Shown here: piece after piece, positions 36,130 through 44,928 of the stretch
Numbering within the stretch: position 1 is the stretch's first letter
Layout: the number at the start of each line of letters is the position of its first letter
From: Acinetobacter bereziniae LMG 1003 = CIP 70.12
Lineage (GTDB): Bacteria > Pseudomonadota > Gammaproteobacteria > Pseudomonadales > Moraxellaceae
Direction: 5' to 3'
NCBI RefSeq assembly: GCF_000368925.1
Contig: NZ_KB849755.1
Coordinates: forward strand, 1,480,620-1,544,619
Length of the DNA stretch: 64,000 nucleotides
Position numbers and translations under genes: made by a program
The notes under the pieces: model-generated
Databases searched by the model: none
What the model was told of the DNA's origin: nothing
What the model saw: the letters and a program-made list of their open reading frames with translations, nothing else

Positions 36130-37320
36130 ATGCATACTTTGAAAACATCATCTAAACCGACTTTAAGGGTCTTAGGTACTTCAGTCACCCTAATTGAAGC
36201 AATAAGAAAACAAGCTGAAATAGATCTTGGTTTTGATATTGAATATCAAATTCACGACCCTCAAACCGCACAACGTATTGCAGTATTAAATCCAGATCAA
36301 TATGACCTTTATGATCAATGGTTCCATAATATTGATTTTGTTTGGCCAGTCAGGTCCATTCAGCCCATAGAAATTAAGAAAATTCACCGCTGGGATGAAG
36401 TCAATGATTTAGCAAAGAAAGGAACTTTACTTGCTGATCAACCGTTGGCAAAAGGTGGCGTTCCAAGTCAACGATTATATGTACAAAAAGATGGTACGTT
36501 GAGTAGTCAGGAATCTGAATATATCAGCATGCTTCCCCTTACCCACAATGTAGACAGTTTTATTTATTTTCCAAAATTTTTACCTAAAAACTTACATGAT
36601 CAACCCGAAAGTTGGGCATGGCTATTAGAGCAAAATTGGAATGGTTGTGTCACGGTACAAAACGATGCTGCGATTGGTGCACTCGATTTAGCAATGGCAG
36701 TACAGGGTTCGGGTCAATTGCAGTTTAAAGATATAGGTAATTTATCTTTATCTGAAATTGATCAATTGACTTCAATCTTACTTGAGCTTAAACAGCAACA
36801 ACATTTCAAAGATTTTTGGGCTGATGATGCACATGCTTATAATTTAATTGTCGATCAAAATATTCATATCGGCAGTTTATGGTACCCTGCACTGATCAAA
36901 TTACTAAAAGCAAAACGAGATTTTAAAATTGCAAAACCTGTAGAAGGATACCGTGCTTGGTTTGGCGGATTGGCATTATCTCGAAATCTGCAGGGGCAAA
37001 TGAAAGATCATGCTTATGCGTATCTCAACTGGTGGCTTGATGGTTGGGCAGGTGCCATGATGGCAAGACAAGGCATGTATATTTCCAATCCACTGCGAGC
37101 ACGAGAATATTTAAGCTCGGCTGAATGGGATTTTTGGTATATGGGTAAACCTGCTGCAGAAGCGTTAATGGGAATTGATCAACAACCTTTAATCAAAAAA
37201 GGCATGCTACGCCAAGGCGGTTCCTATATAGAAAGAATGGGGCATATCGGAGTCTGGAATTCTGTCATGGATGAACACAACTACTTAGTCAGAAAATGGA
37301 AAAACTTGATGCAACACTAG
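36130..37320 (+). CDS. Periplasmic-type solute-binding protein fold without signal peptide
   Basis: A 396-residue protein with the two-lobed fold of PotD/iron-type ABC solute-binding proteins. Segments such as LTHNVDSFIYFPKFLP, DAAIGALDLAMAV, DDAHAYNLIVDQNIHIGSLW and KPVEGYRAWFGGLALSRN, and the tail with NYLVRKWKNLM, fit the extracellular solute-binding type. The N-terminus (MHTLKTSSKPTLRVLGTSV) lacks any hydrophobic signal sequence, and no ABC permease or ATPase gene is near. It may have become a cytoplasmic binding or sensor protein, or a signal-bearing start may have been lost. It is convergent with the tandem-HTH GntR gene, whose end lies 27 bp away. Confidence 0.7.
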   Translation: MHTLKTSSKPTLRVLGTSVTLIEAIRKQAEIDLGFDIEYQIHDPQTAQRIAVLNPDQYDLYDQWFHNIDFVWPVRSIQPIEIKKIHRWDEVNDLAKKGTLLADQPLAKGGVPSQRLYVQKDGTLSSQESEYISMLPLTHNVDSFIYFPKFLPKNLHDQPESWAWLLEQNWNGCVTVQNDAAIGALDLAMAVQGSGQLQFKDIGNLSLSEIDQLTSILLELKQQQHFKDFWADDAHAYNLIVDQNIHIGSLWYPALIKLLKAKRDFKIAKPVEGYRAWFGGLALSRNLQGQMKDHAYAYLNWWLDGWAGAMMARQGMYISNPLRAREYLSSAEWDFWYMGKPAAEALMGIDQQPLIKKGMLRQGGSYIERMGHIGVWNSVMDEHNYLVRKWKNLMQH

Positions 37321-37347
37321 GCTAGGATTGCTATTCCATTTAAATGA

Positions 37348-38352
37348 TTAGGAAATTCTTTCTAGATACGGAGGAATATTCGGTTCAGGAATAATTGAAA
37401 AGACTTTTAAATATTCAACCGAACGCTTTTTTGCATTAATCAAATGCTTTTCTAAATATTCCAAGCCTTGATCTATCGAGCCACACAACAAGGCTTCTAG
37501 AATTGCGTTATGTTCTTCTAACATCAACTCATAATTGCTCAGATGAATCGCATCATGGATCACTCGGCTAATCAAAATAGAGCTCTGCGCATTGTATAAA
37601 ATATTTGCCATTTTCTGATTATGCCACTTGATATTGCACAAGGTTTGATGCAGATCAGCTTCAATCTGTTGGATCAATGAGGCATTCACATCCTGTTTAT
37701 GGGTTTGTGCATAGCGAATACGATTTAACATCTGCTGAATATCGTCATAAGAAATATGATGAATATTGGCTTTTAGCGCCAATGGTTCAAGAATTAAGCG
37801 CAGTTCATAGTTTTCGATTACGCTTTGTGCAGTTAATGGACCAGCAAGCCAATCTCCGTATGCCTCTTTTTCGACTAAGCCTTGTAAATGTAGACTTTTT
37901 AATGCCTCACGTACAACATTGCGTCCCACATTAAAATGCTCTGCAATGCGCTGTTCATCAAGTCGATAGTGTCCATGTAAAATAATATAAGATATGCATT
38001 GATACAGCTCATCATAGACTTTATCGCTTAATAAACGGGTATCAATAATGTCCTCATCAGATGCTAGCCCCAATAATTCTCGTGTGATCTCCAGTCTAAT
38101 CGGTTCAATATCATTTGATTGTTCTGGGTTGACCAAATAGCCTCGACCTTCAAAACGTGAAATTAATTGTTGATCAAATAAAAGTTGTAATGCCTTACGA
38201 ACAGGAACACGGCTGGTATTAAAAATATTCGAGAGCGGTCCTTCTAACAGAACAACACCAGTAGAAAGCGTATGACTGCGAATCACATTTTGCAAAGTCT
38301 CAAAAATACTTTGATAGCGTGAATTTGCCTGAGAAAATGTTTGAGCCGTCAT
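37348..38352 (-). CDS. GntR-family regulator with two winged-helix domains and an FCD domain
   Basis: 334 residues from ATG 38352; the in-frame start at 38454 would add a hydrophobic stretch foreign to the family. Residues 11-75 form a first GntR winged helix (LSNIFNTSRVPVRKALQLLF, then FEGRGYLVN). Residues 110-172 form a second (IAEHFNVGRNVVREALKSLH). An FCD-type all-helical ligand domain follows (ENYELRLILEPLALKANIHHIS, then H-containing helices to 320). Ordinary FadR-subfamily regulators have a single winged helix and about 230-250 residues. The gene faces the amidase/porin/SBP cluster convergently and lies next to the fucose porin, so its target could be either. Confidence 0.85.
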   Translation of the reverse strand: MTAQTFSQANSRYQSIFETLQNVIRSHTLSTGVVLLEGPLSNIFNTSRVPVRKALQLLFDQQLISRFEGRGYLVNPEQSNDIEPIRLEITRELLGLASDEDIIDTRLLSDKVYDELYQCISYIILHGHYRLDEQRIAEHFNVGRNVVREALKSLHLQGLVEKEAYGDWLAGPLTAQSVIENYELRLILEPLALKANIHHISYDDIQQMLNRIRYAQTHKQDVNASLIQQIEADLHQTLCNIKWHNQKMANILYNAQSSILISRVIHDAIHLSNYELMLEEHNAILEALLCGSIDQGLEYLEKHLINAKKRSVEYLKVFSIIPEPNIPPYLERIS

Positions 38353-38537
38353 AACAAGATATACAATTTGAAGTGGACTGGAATCTAGTAAATCATAATT
38401 TACACCAATAATGATCAAGCTAGACAATGTGATCAAAACAATTTTAGAAAACAATGACTCAGATTCGATTGGCTTTCATGTTATATCTTAAAAAGGTCAA
38501 TATAGCCAAATATAAAAATTCATATGGCGTAACAAAA

Positions 38538-38600
38538 GAAAAAGTTACCTATTTCAATCACAACCCGACAACGCTATGATTCAAGGTAACTTTTCTATTT
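38538..38600 (-). terminator. Terminator after the fucose-locus porin
   Basis: AAAAGTTACCT (38540-38550) and AGGTAACTTTT (38584-38594) form a perfect 11-bp stem with a 33-nt loop, lying 38 bp downstream of the porin stop on the minus strand. Reading leftwards it ends in a T-rich tract (CTTTTCTTTTG). It probably ends the whole fucose operon. Confidence 0.7.
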
Positions 38601-38632
38601 TCAATAAAAACAAAATTTAAAGTAGTGCAGCA

Positions 38633-39949
38633 TTAGAAATTCATATTAAATTTCACTCCACCTACCCACGCATCACCATAGGCTTTATTGGCACCAATAT
38701 TTTTGACATATTGAATATTTGGACGCACTGTTAACCAAGGAGCTGCTTTTAAGCCATAATAAATTTCTGCATCCAACTCATCATCAAACTTTTCATTGTT
38801 GACTTTGCCTTTAAACTTTATTGCATCTGTATTTACACCAATCCTCGCTAAACCAATTCCAATTTCATCGCTTGGGCGAGCATCAAATAATCCCTTGTAG
38901 ACCACTGCAATATTTTGCGCATCACTATAGGCACTGGTTTTATCATCATAAAATGTCGCTTGTCCCATCAAGGTCAAACCACGAGATTCATCGCCATGGT
39001 GACGAGTCAATTGCTGCTTTGCTGAAAGCCAAGCCGCCCATTTATGATTATCAGCATCAAACTTTTGGGAAATTCCTGGAACTGAATAATCCACCTGTAC
39101 ATTCTGTGTATCCACAGTACTGGTAAAGTAACCAAGTCGGTACTCTCCCGGCAAACTTAAATTTGCACTGGTTTTTTTCGGTTGCCAGACAATTTCCAAA
39201 GGAATCACAGCGCCATCTGAACCATCAGTACTTAAATTAAAACCATCACTTGCCGTAGTCGCATTGGCGTTAACGGTATTGCGTTCATATATTCCCATTT
39301 GAACGGCTAATTCTGGATGAATATTGTATTTAACTCGCCCTGCCCATTGGCTCACAGGACCGTTGTACCATTGATCTCCAGCCCAGTTGGCAACCTGACC
39401 ACCACATAAAGCAAGGTTTTGAAATTCACAATCAAATCCAGCAAAGTCTTCACCAATACCAAAGCGTCCCAACTTGATATCCAAACGCTGATCAACAAAT
39501 TTCTTTTTAATCCAGAGGTCTGTTAAACGCCAAGTTTGACCTCGACCATATACTTCTTGCGTCTGGTTAAATTGTGGCGCCATGACATCGGCTTCAGTAT
39601 TGAGTGCTTTGCCACCACGATGGGTGATGACAATTTTTGCTTCTGTATCACGCCACCCCAATATCTTATTTAAATCAAAGTTTGCACCAAAAGCCCATTG
39701 ATCTGCATAAGCATTGCCCTTGCCATCACGATCAGCATTCATAACACCTGCAAACTCACCTGTATAACCCACATTAAAGTCATAGCCTTGATCTTTTAAC
39801 TGGGTTCTTTTACCGTTCCAATCTCCAAGCATCCATGGGCTATCTACACGAAAAGCATCTGCTGCGATTGCAGCATTCATCGTTAACCCACTTGATAATG
39901 CAATGATTGTGAGTTGTACTTTTCTACGACTTCCATTTTGAATTTTCAT
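38633..39949 (-). CDS. OprB-family porin of the L-fucose locus
   Basis: 438 residues from ATG 39949, chosen for the AAGGAC ribosome site 6 nt upstream and for the signal peptide that then starts the protein (MKIQNGSRRKVQLTIIALSS...AIAA-D). A longer in-frame start at 40021 adds a lysine-rich tail upstream of the signal. OprB motifs are WMLGDWNGKRTQLKDQGYDF, EVYGRGQTWRLTDLWIKKKF, FDCEFQNLALCGGQ and the terminal KFNMNF. It is last in the leftward fucose gene set, directly after fucP, so it most likely admits L-fucose through the outer membrane. A terminator follows. Confidence 0.9.
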   Translation of the reverse strand: MKIQNGSRRKVQLTIIALSSGLTMNAAIAADAFRVDSPWMLGDWNGKRTQLKDQGYDFNVGYTGEFAGVMNADRDGKGNAYADQWAFGANFDLNKILGWRDTEAKIVITHRGGKALNTEADVMAPQFNQTQEVYGRGQTWRLTDLWIKKKFVDQRLDIKLGRFGIGEDFAGFDCEFQNLALCGGQVANWAGDQWYNGPVSQWAGRVKYNIHPELAVQMGIYERNTVNANATTASDGFNLSTDGSDGAVIPLEIVWQPKKTSANLSLPGEYRLGYFTSTVDTQNVQVDYSVPGISQKFDADNHKWAAWLSAKQQLTRHHGDESRGLTLMGQATFYDDKTSAYSDAQNIAVVYKGLFDARPSDEIGIGLARIGVNTDAIKFKGKVNNEKFDDELDAEIYYGLKAAPWLTVRPNIQYVKNIGANKAYGDAWVGGVKFNMNF

Positions 39950-40039
39950 GATATTGTCCTTAATGATCTTATCTTCGCCCTTATGATTAAATGGCGGTTT
40001 TCTCTTATTTATCGCGTTCAATGCGATAAAATTCGGTTA

Positions 40040-41269
40040 TTAATTGACTTGTGCCAGTGTGATTTTTTGGTAGCTTTTCGCATAAAAAATTACGATTACG
40101 AAGCAAATCAATGGCAATACATAGGCAATATGTGTTCCATAGTGATCAGCTAATTTCCCCATGAAAAAAGGCATAATGGCACCGCCCACAATCGCCATGA
40201 TCATAAATGAGCTGCCGATTTTTGTTTTAGAACCGAGATTCTTAACACCCATCGCAAAAATGGTCGGGAACATAATCGACATAAAGAAGAAGATACCAAT
40301 CGCTGCGATTACTGAAATATATTCAGCGCCAGATAAAATCACGACACACAGCACACTGTTAATTACGGCATAAATTAACAACAAATGATTCGCGGAGATT
40401 TTCGACATGATGCCAGTGCTGACAAATCGCCCGATCAAAAAAGCCAGCATGGCAATAGATAAGAAATATGCGCCTTGTTGGCTTGAGCTCTGTGGCCAAG
40501 TTTCGACTACCAAGTTAATAAAAAATGCACCCACGCCAACCTGTGCGGCGACATAGAAAAACAGCGTAATAACACCAAATTTAAATTCTGAATGTGACCA
40601 CATCGATGCACTATTATTTTGAAGATTGGCTGCATCCAATTTCGCTTCGTTTTCACGTAGATCAGGAAGTTTTGCTTTAGCAAAAAATACAATCAAAACA
40701 ATAACAATTGCAGCAATACCGACATAGGTATAGGTCACAGCATCAAAACTTGCAGCACTGTCACCTTCAACCGAATTAAAGAAGAACAAACCTCCAATCA
40801 ACGGACCAAAAAATTGTCCCAAGCCATTAAAAGACTGAGATAAATTAAGCCGCTGTTCAGCAGTCGATGGATCTCCCAATGCAGAGGAGTAAGGGTTTGC
40901 AGCCGTTTCCAAACATCCTAACCCTAGAGCCAGTACAAATAATGCAAATAAGAAAAAGCTAAATGTCATCATATTAGCCGCAGGAACAAAGAGCAGAGCC
41001 CCGATTGCATAAAGGGAAAGACCGAGAATAATCCCTGCTTTATAACCTCTTTTTTCAATAAATAAACCCGCAGGTAGAGCAATCACAAAATAGGCACCAA
41101 AATATGCAGCCTGAATCAGCCCCGATTGAGCTTTAGAAATATGCAAAGCTTCCTGAAAATGTTTATTTAAAACATCGACCAAACCATACGACAATCCCCA
41201 CATAAAGAAGAGTGTCGTGACCAATATCAACCCCATCCTAAATTGGGGTTCTGTAATTTTTGCCTTCAT
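40040..41269 (-). CDS. fucP: L-fucose:H+ symporter
   Basis: A 409-residue MFS transporter with twelve helices. It shows the FHS-family hallmarks: TLFFMWGLSYGLVDVLNKHFQEAL in TM1-loop (including the Asp/Asn pair used for protonation and substrate binding in FucP), YFGAYFVIALPAGLFIEKRGYKAG, and ETAANPYSSALGDPSTAEQRLNLSQSFNGLG. Length is slightly below enteric FucP (about 440). Its place between a mutarotase gene and the porin within a full fucose catabolic set makes L-fucose the expected substrate. Confidence 0.9.
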   Translation of the reverse strand: MKAKITEPQFRMGLILVTTLFFMWGLSYGLVDVLNKHFQEALHISKAQSGLIQAAYFGAYFVIALPAGLFIEKRGYKAGIILGLSLYAIGALLFVPAANMMTFSFFLFALFVLALGLGCLETAANPYSSALGDPSTAEQRLNLSQSFNGLGQFFGPLIGGLFFFNSVEGDSAASFDAVTYTYVGIAAIVIVLIVFFAKAKLPDLRENEAKLDAANLQNNSASMWSHSEFKFGVITLFFYVAAQVGVGAFFINLVVETWPQSSSQQGAYFLSIAMLAFLIGRFVSTGIMSKISANHLLLIYAVINSVLCVVILSGAEYISVIAAIGIFFFMSIMFPTIFAMGVKNLGSKTKIGSSFMIMAIVGGAIMPFFMGKLADHYGTHIAYVLPLICFVIVIFYAKSYQKITLAQVN

Positions 41270-41294
41270 GGCTGAATTCCTTATATCATTCGGA

Positions 41295-41630
41295 TTATTG
41301 TTTTAGATCAAATATTTTTTCCATTTCGATCCATTTTTCACCAGGTTTTGCACTTGGCAGTACTTGTTGGTACTGCGACATCAAAGTTTCCCACTCAAGA
41401 TTTTTCGGTTCTGAAACCGCAACGCTTTGTGCTAGGTCAGCGTCATAATCGTCAGTGGTGTCCATAATCATAAAAAGGCGATTTTCGACTTGCCAAATCT
41501 GCATATCCAGCACACCACGATTGCGAATATTGGTGGTGATTTCTGGCCATACTTTTTGATGATACTGTTGATATTGCTGGATCTTTTCAGCATCGTTCAC
41601 AAGGTCTAAAGCCAAACAATAGCGTTTCAT
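41295..41630 (-). CDS. L-fucose/L-rhamnose mutarotase (DUF718 family)
   Basis: A 111-residue member of the RhaM/FucU-like L-rhamnose mutarotase family. Motifs are MKRYCLALDLVNDAEKIQQY, the active-site YHQKVWPE (Tyr, His) and FMIMDTTDDYD, with the tryptophan in EKWIEMEKIFDL near the end. It interconverts the anomers of a 6-deoxy-L-sugar so that the dehydrogenase receives its preferred form. It lies 25 bp before fucP and 29 bp after the dehydrogenase gene, all leftward. Family members act on rhamnose or fucose; the locus points to fucose. Confidence 0.88.
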   Translation of the reverse strand: MKRYCLALDLVNDAEKIQQYQQYHQKVWPEITTNIRNRGVLDMQIWQVENRLFMIMDTTDDYDADLAQSVAVSEPKNLEWETLMSQYQQVLPSAKPGEKWIEMEKIFDLKQ

Positions 41631-41659
41631 CTTTCGCTCCAGTTTTCGGCATATCTGTC

Positions 41660-42442
41660 TTAATCTTGATCTAAGGCACGATCTAAATGGGTATAACCGC
41701 CATCAACATATAAAAGTTGTCCAGTGGTATGCGAGGAACGATTAGACAGTAAAAATACCGTGGTATCTGCAATTTCATGGGTCGTCGTCATACGATGACC
41801 AAACGGAATATTTTGGGTAATTTGTGCTAATTTCTGGGTCGGGTTATCAAAGCTATCCACCCAACGTTGATACAGTGGTGTCATGACTTCAGCAGGTAAA
41901 ACCGCATTGACCCTCACCCCATCATCTTTAAATTGCGCAGCCCACTCTCGTGTCAAAGCCAATCGACCGCCATTTGCTGCTGCATAACCACTGGTATGTC
42001 CCTGCCCTGTGACTGCAACTTTAGAGCCTATATTGACGATGCTGCCTTTGCTTTGTTTGAGATGCGGTATGCAAAAGTGCGCCATTGTAAAATAATGAAT
42101 CAGGTTTTTATCTAAAGACTGTCTAAACGCATCAATACTGTCTTCAAGTCCAACATTGTCATTTATTCCAGCATTGTTGACTAAGCCATCTAGACGTCCA
42201 TATAAATCAATAACCTTCTGAACGTTTTCTTGGCAGGCTTTTTCATCGGTCAAGTCCAGTTGATGAAAGGAGTAGTTCGTCTGTGTTTTCTGTAAAGATG
42301 CTTCGAATTCTGAACTCAGAGCTGAACGACCAAAAATGGCAACCGTTGCACCCTCTTGTGCCAGTAATAATGAAATTGCCCCACCAATTCCGGCACCACC
42401 ACCTGTAACGATAAAGACTTTATTTTTGAGGTGTAAATCCAT
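41660..42442 (-). CDS. SDR-family L-fucose dehydrogenase
   Basis: A 260-residue SDR. The cofactor loop is TGGGAGIGGA and NNAG is in VNNAGINDNVG. The catalytic region reads NIGSKVAVTGQGHTSGYAAANGG: Ser and Tyr are present, but the lysine of Y-x3-K is Asn. From memory, Asn at this place recurs in the SDR subfamily of fucose catabolic loci (x-NGGR-x-ALTREWA), so it may not abolish activity. It would oxidise L-fucose to L-fucono-lactone with NAD(P)+. It lies 35 bp after the lactonase gene and is transcribed with it. Confidence 0.82.
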   Translation of the reverse strand: MDLHLKNKVFIVTGGGAGIGGAISLLLAQEGATVAIFGRSALSSEFEASLQKTQTNYSFHQLDLTDEKACQENVQKVIDLYGRLDGLVNNAGINDNVGLEDSIDAFRQSLDKNLIHYFTMAHFCIPHLKQSKGSIVNIGSKVAVTGQGHTSGYAAANGGRLALTREWAAQFKDDGVRVNAVLPAEVMTPLYQRWVDSFDNPTQKLAQITQNIPFGHRMTTTHEIADTTVFLLSNRSSHTTGQLLYVDGGYTHLDRALDQD

Positions 42443-42477
42443 CTTTCTGATCTCCTATATTTAAAATCTTTTAAATT

Positions 42478-43302
42478 TCATAGCTTATATAAGCGTTTAG
42501 GTGTATCTGTTTCGACCTGTTTACGTTCTGAGTCACTCCAGTTGCGTGTCCATTCATCCCAAAATGCCAACAATGTGTCATAGCGATGGGTCGCAAAAGA
42601 CACAGGCCAATCTGATCCCCAAAGCAAGCGTTCAGGACCAAAGAGTTCTAAGGCAATATCAAGGTGGGCTTGAAAATCTTGTGCTTTGCAGTATGCGCCC
42701 GCCTCTGTCACCAAACCTGAAATTTTGCAGTTCACATGTGCTAATGCGGCTAACTCTTTCATGTTCTTTTTCCACACAGAAAAACCATCACTGGAATACA
42801 TCTGTGGCTTGGCTAAATGATCAATCACCAACGCATATTGATCATGTCGTTGGGAAAATTTTACGGCTGCATCTAAATCTTTTTGATGAATCAAAACACC
42901 ATAAAGCAACTCAGCTTGCTGAATTTTTTCTACGCCCAGATTAAATTGGTGGTTGTTCAACATATAGGCTGTAGGATCAGGCTCATCTTGAAGCATGTGA
43001 CGAAAGCCTTTTATCCGCTTATTTTGTTTGAATTTTTCCAACTGCATTTCAGCGTCTTTTTTAAAATCAAACCATGCCACAATGCCTTTGATAATCGAAT
43101 GTTGCTCTGCCAGTCCATTCAAATATTCATTTTCCTCCCAAGATGGTCTTGCCTGAACAGCGATCAAACCTTCTATTCTGGTAGGCAATTGCATGAACAA
43201 ATCTTCAGGAGACATGTCTTTTGCAATGGCGCTTAAGTCATCCGTCATCCAAGGGAATTCAACTGGATTGTATTTCCAAAAATGAATATGGCTATCAATC
43301 AC
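42478..43302 (-). CDS. L-fuconolactonase (amidohydrolase-2 family)
   Basis: A 274-residue amidohydrolase of the COG3618 group. The N-terminal metal motif is DSHIHFW, EYLNGLAEQHSIIKGIVAWFD follows, then the DHLAKPQ histidine, and the late Asp sits in LLWGSDWPVSF. Members hydrolyse sugar lactones. In the fucose route it opens L-fucono-1,4-lactone to L-fuconate. It is the first gene of the distal half of the cluster; a 235-bp gap with an inverted repeat (43432-43460) separates it from the fuconate dehydratase gene. Confidence 0.88.
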   Translation of the reverse strand: MIDSHIHFWKYNPVEFPWMTDDLSAIAKDMSPEDLFMQLPTRIEGLIAVQARPSWEENEYLNGLAEQHSIIKGIVAWFDFKKDAEMQLEKFKQNKRIKGFRHMLQDEPDPTAYMLNNHQFNLGVEKIQQAELLYGVLIHQKDLDAAVKFSQRHDQYALVIDHLAKPQMYSSDGFSVWKKNMKELAALAHVNCKISGLVTEAGAYCKAQDFQAHLDIALELFGPERLLWGSDWPVSFATHRYDTLLAFWDEWTRNWSDSERKQVETDTPKRLYKL

Positions 43303-43431
43303 TTATATACTCCTTGTGGCTTTATGCACTTTCATTCTTTTCTCAATGGATGAACTGTAAAATCATCCTTAAAAAACTCATCCACGATAAAACCACAAAT
43401 CAGCGCGTTTTACTTTGTGAATCATGCCCTG

Positions 43432-43460
43432 TGATACTAGAGTCTAACTCTCGTGTATCA
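43432..43460. promoter_or_regulatory. Imperfect palindrome within the fucose cluster
   Basis: TGATAC-T-AGAG (43432-43442) faces CTCT-C-GTGTATCA (43449-43460 region) around a short centre. It lies in the 235-bp gap between the fuconate dehydratase and lactonase genes. Regulator-operator or hairpin are both possible; no T-run follows. It does not resemble the 38-bp palindrome at 46591-46628, so a different regulator may bind. Confidence 0.4.
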
Positions 43461-43537
43461 GGCTGGCTGATCTCACCGTATTTGCATGCTACATTCCTTT
43501 AGCATGAATCACTTTTGTCACTGAAAAATTCAGCCTA

Positions 43538-44815
43538 TCAGCCCTTAAATCTATATTTCTCAATAGATGCTGGTTTCATTTCAATTGAGAAGCCTGCAAG
43601 AGTTGGAGGCATATAAGCTGCATTTTGAATCACACAAGGATCGATAAAGTGCTCATGCAAATGGTCCACGTATTCTGTGACACGACCTTCTTTGGAGGTT
43701 GAGAACCATAAATAATCAATCATAGAAAGATGCTGAACATATTCACACAGCCCTACGCCACCTGCATGTGGACAAACTTTGAGTTTGTATTTTGCTGCCA
43801 TGAGCAATACTGCTAGCACTTCATTGATTCCACCCATTCGACAAGCATCAATCTGAACAATATCAATCGCTTCACGCATAATAAATTGTTTAAACATGAT
43901 GCGATTCTGGCACATCTCACCTGTCGCCACTTGAATCGGCTGAATCGCAAATCGGATTGCACGATGAGCTTCGACATCATCGGGTGAAGTCGGTTCCTCA
44001 ATAAACCATGGATTGGAAAATGCCAGTTGCTTCACCCACTCAATGGCTTGCTCACGTTCCCAAATCTGATTGGCATCAATCATTAAGTGACGATCAGGAC
44101 CAATGATCTCACGTGCAATTTTGACCCGACGTTTATCTTCCTCAACATCGCGACCCACTTTTAATTTGATATAGTTAAAGCCTTCATCCACAGCCTCTTG
44201 GCAAAGTCGCGCAAGTTTTTCATCGCTATACCCCAACCATCCTGCTGAAGTCGTATAACAAGGATAACCTTCTAAAAGTAAAGTTTTCTCACGTTGCGCT
44301 TTACCAATTTCATTCGACTTTAATAAGTTCAAAGCTTCATCAGGCGTAATACAGTCAGTTAAATAACGAAAATCAATACAGTTTACTAATTGTTCAGGAG
44401 TCATATCTGCAACCAGTTTCCAAACCGGTTTAGCTTCACTTTTTGCCCATAAATCCCAAATCGCATTTACCACTGCGCCAGTCGCTAGATGCATCGCACC
44501 CTTGTCTGGTCCAATCCAACGGAGTTGACTATCTGAAGTTAAATGTCGCCACATCAAGGCAGGATTTTTCTTAATCTCATCAATATCTAGACCAACCACC
44601 AGATGGCGCATCGCTTCAATTGCTGCACAGCAGATTTCATTACCACGACCAATGGTAAATGTGAGACCATGTCCCGTCAGCGCTGGACGATCCGTTTTTA
44701 AGATGACATAGGCAGCTGAATAATCTGGATCTGGATTCATCGCATCTGAACCATCCAATTGCTGTGAAGTGGGGAAACGAATATCCAATACTTCTAAATC
44801 CGTTATCTTTAACAT
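43538..44815 (-). CDS. L-fuconate dehydratase (enolase superfamily)
   Basis: A 425-residue mandelate-racemase-group enolase. The K-x-K base pair lies in FNYIKLKVGRD. Metal ligands are in LMIDANQIWE, FIEEPTSPDD and ATGEM, and a catalytic His/Glu region in CPHAGGVGLCEYVQHL. The N-terminal capping domain opens DIRFPTSQQLDGSDAMNPDPDYS, diagnostic for L-fuconate dehydratases. It dehydrates L-fuconate to 2-keto-3-deoxy-L-fuconate. Length fits the family (about 420-440). It is read leftwards behind the FAH-family gene with a 113-bp gap. Confidence 0.93.
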   Translation of the reverse strand: MLKITDLEVLDIRFPTSQQLDGSDAMNPDPDYSAAYVILKTDRPALTGHGLTFTIGRGNEICCAAIEAMRHLVVGLDIDEIKKNPALMWRHLTSDSQLRWIGPDKGAMHLATGAVVNAIWDLWAKSEAKPVWKLVADMTPEQLVNCIDFRYLTDCITPDEALNLLKSNEIGKAQREKTLLLEGYPCYTTSAGWLGYSDEKLARLCQEAVDEGFNYIKLKVGRDVEEDKRRVKIAREIIGPDRHLMIDANQIWEREQAIEWVKQLAFSNPWFIEEPTSPDDVEAHRAIRFAIQPIQVATGEMCQNRIMFKQFIMREAIDIVQIDACRMGGINEVLAVLLMAAKYKLKVCPHAGGVGLCEYVQHLSMIDYLWFSTSKEGRVTEYVDHLHEHFIDPCVIQNAAYMPPTLAGFSIEMKPASIEKYRFKG

Positions 44816-44928
44816 TCCTATTCCTTTTTAAATGCTGAGCTTTTTTAAAGACAAGTCTTCCTAAGGCATCGAATTTAAATGCCTTGTTTGTGTAACTTAA
44901 AAATTAAATCTATTCAGATAAATCTGGC

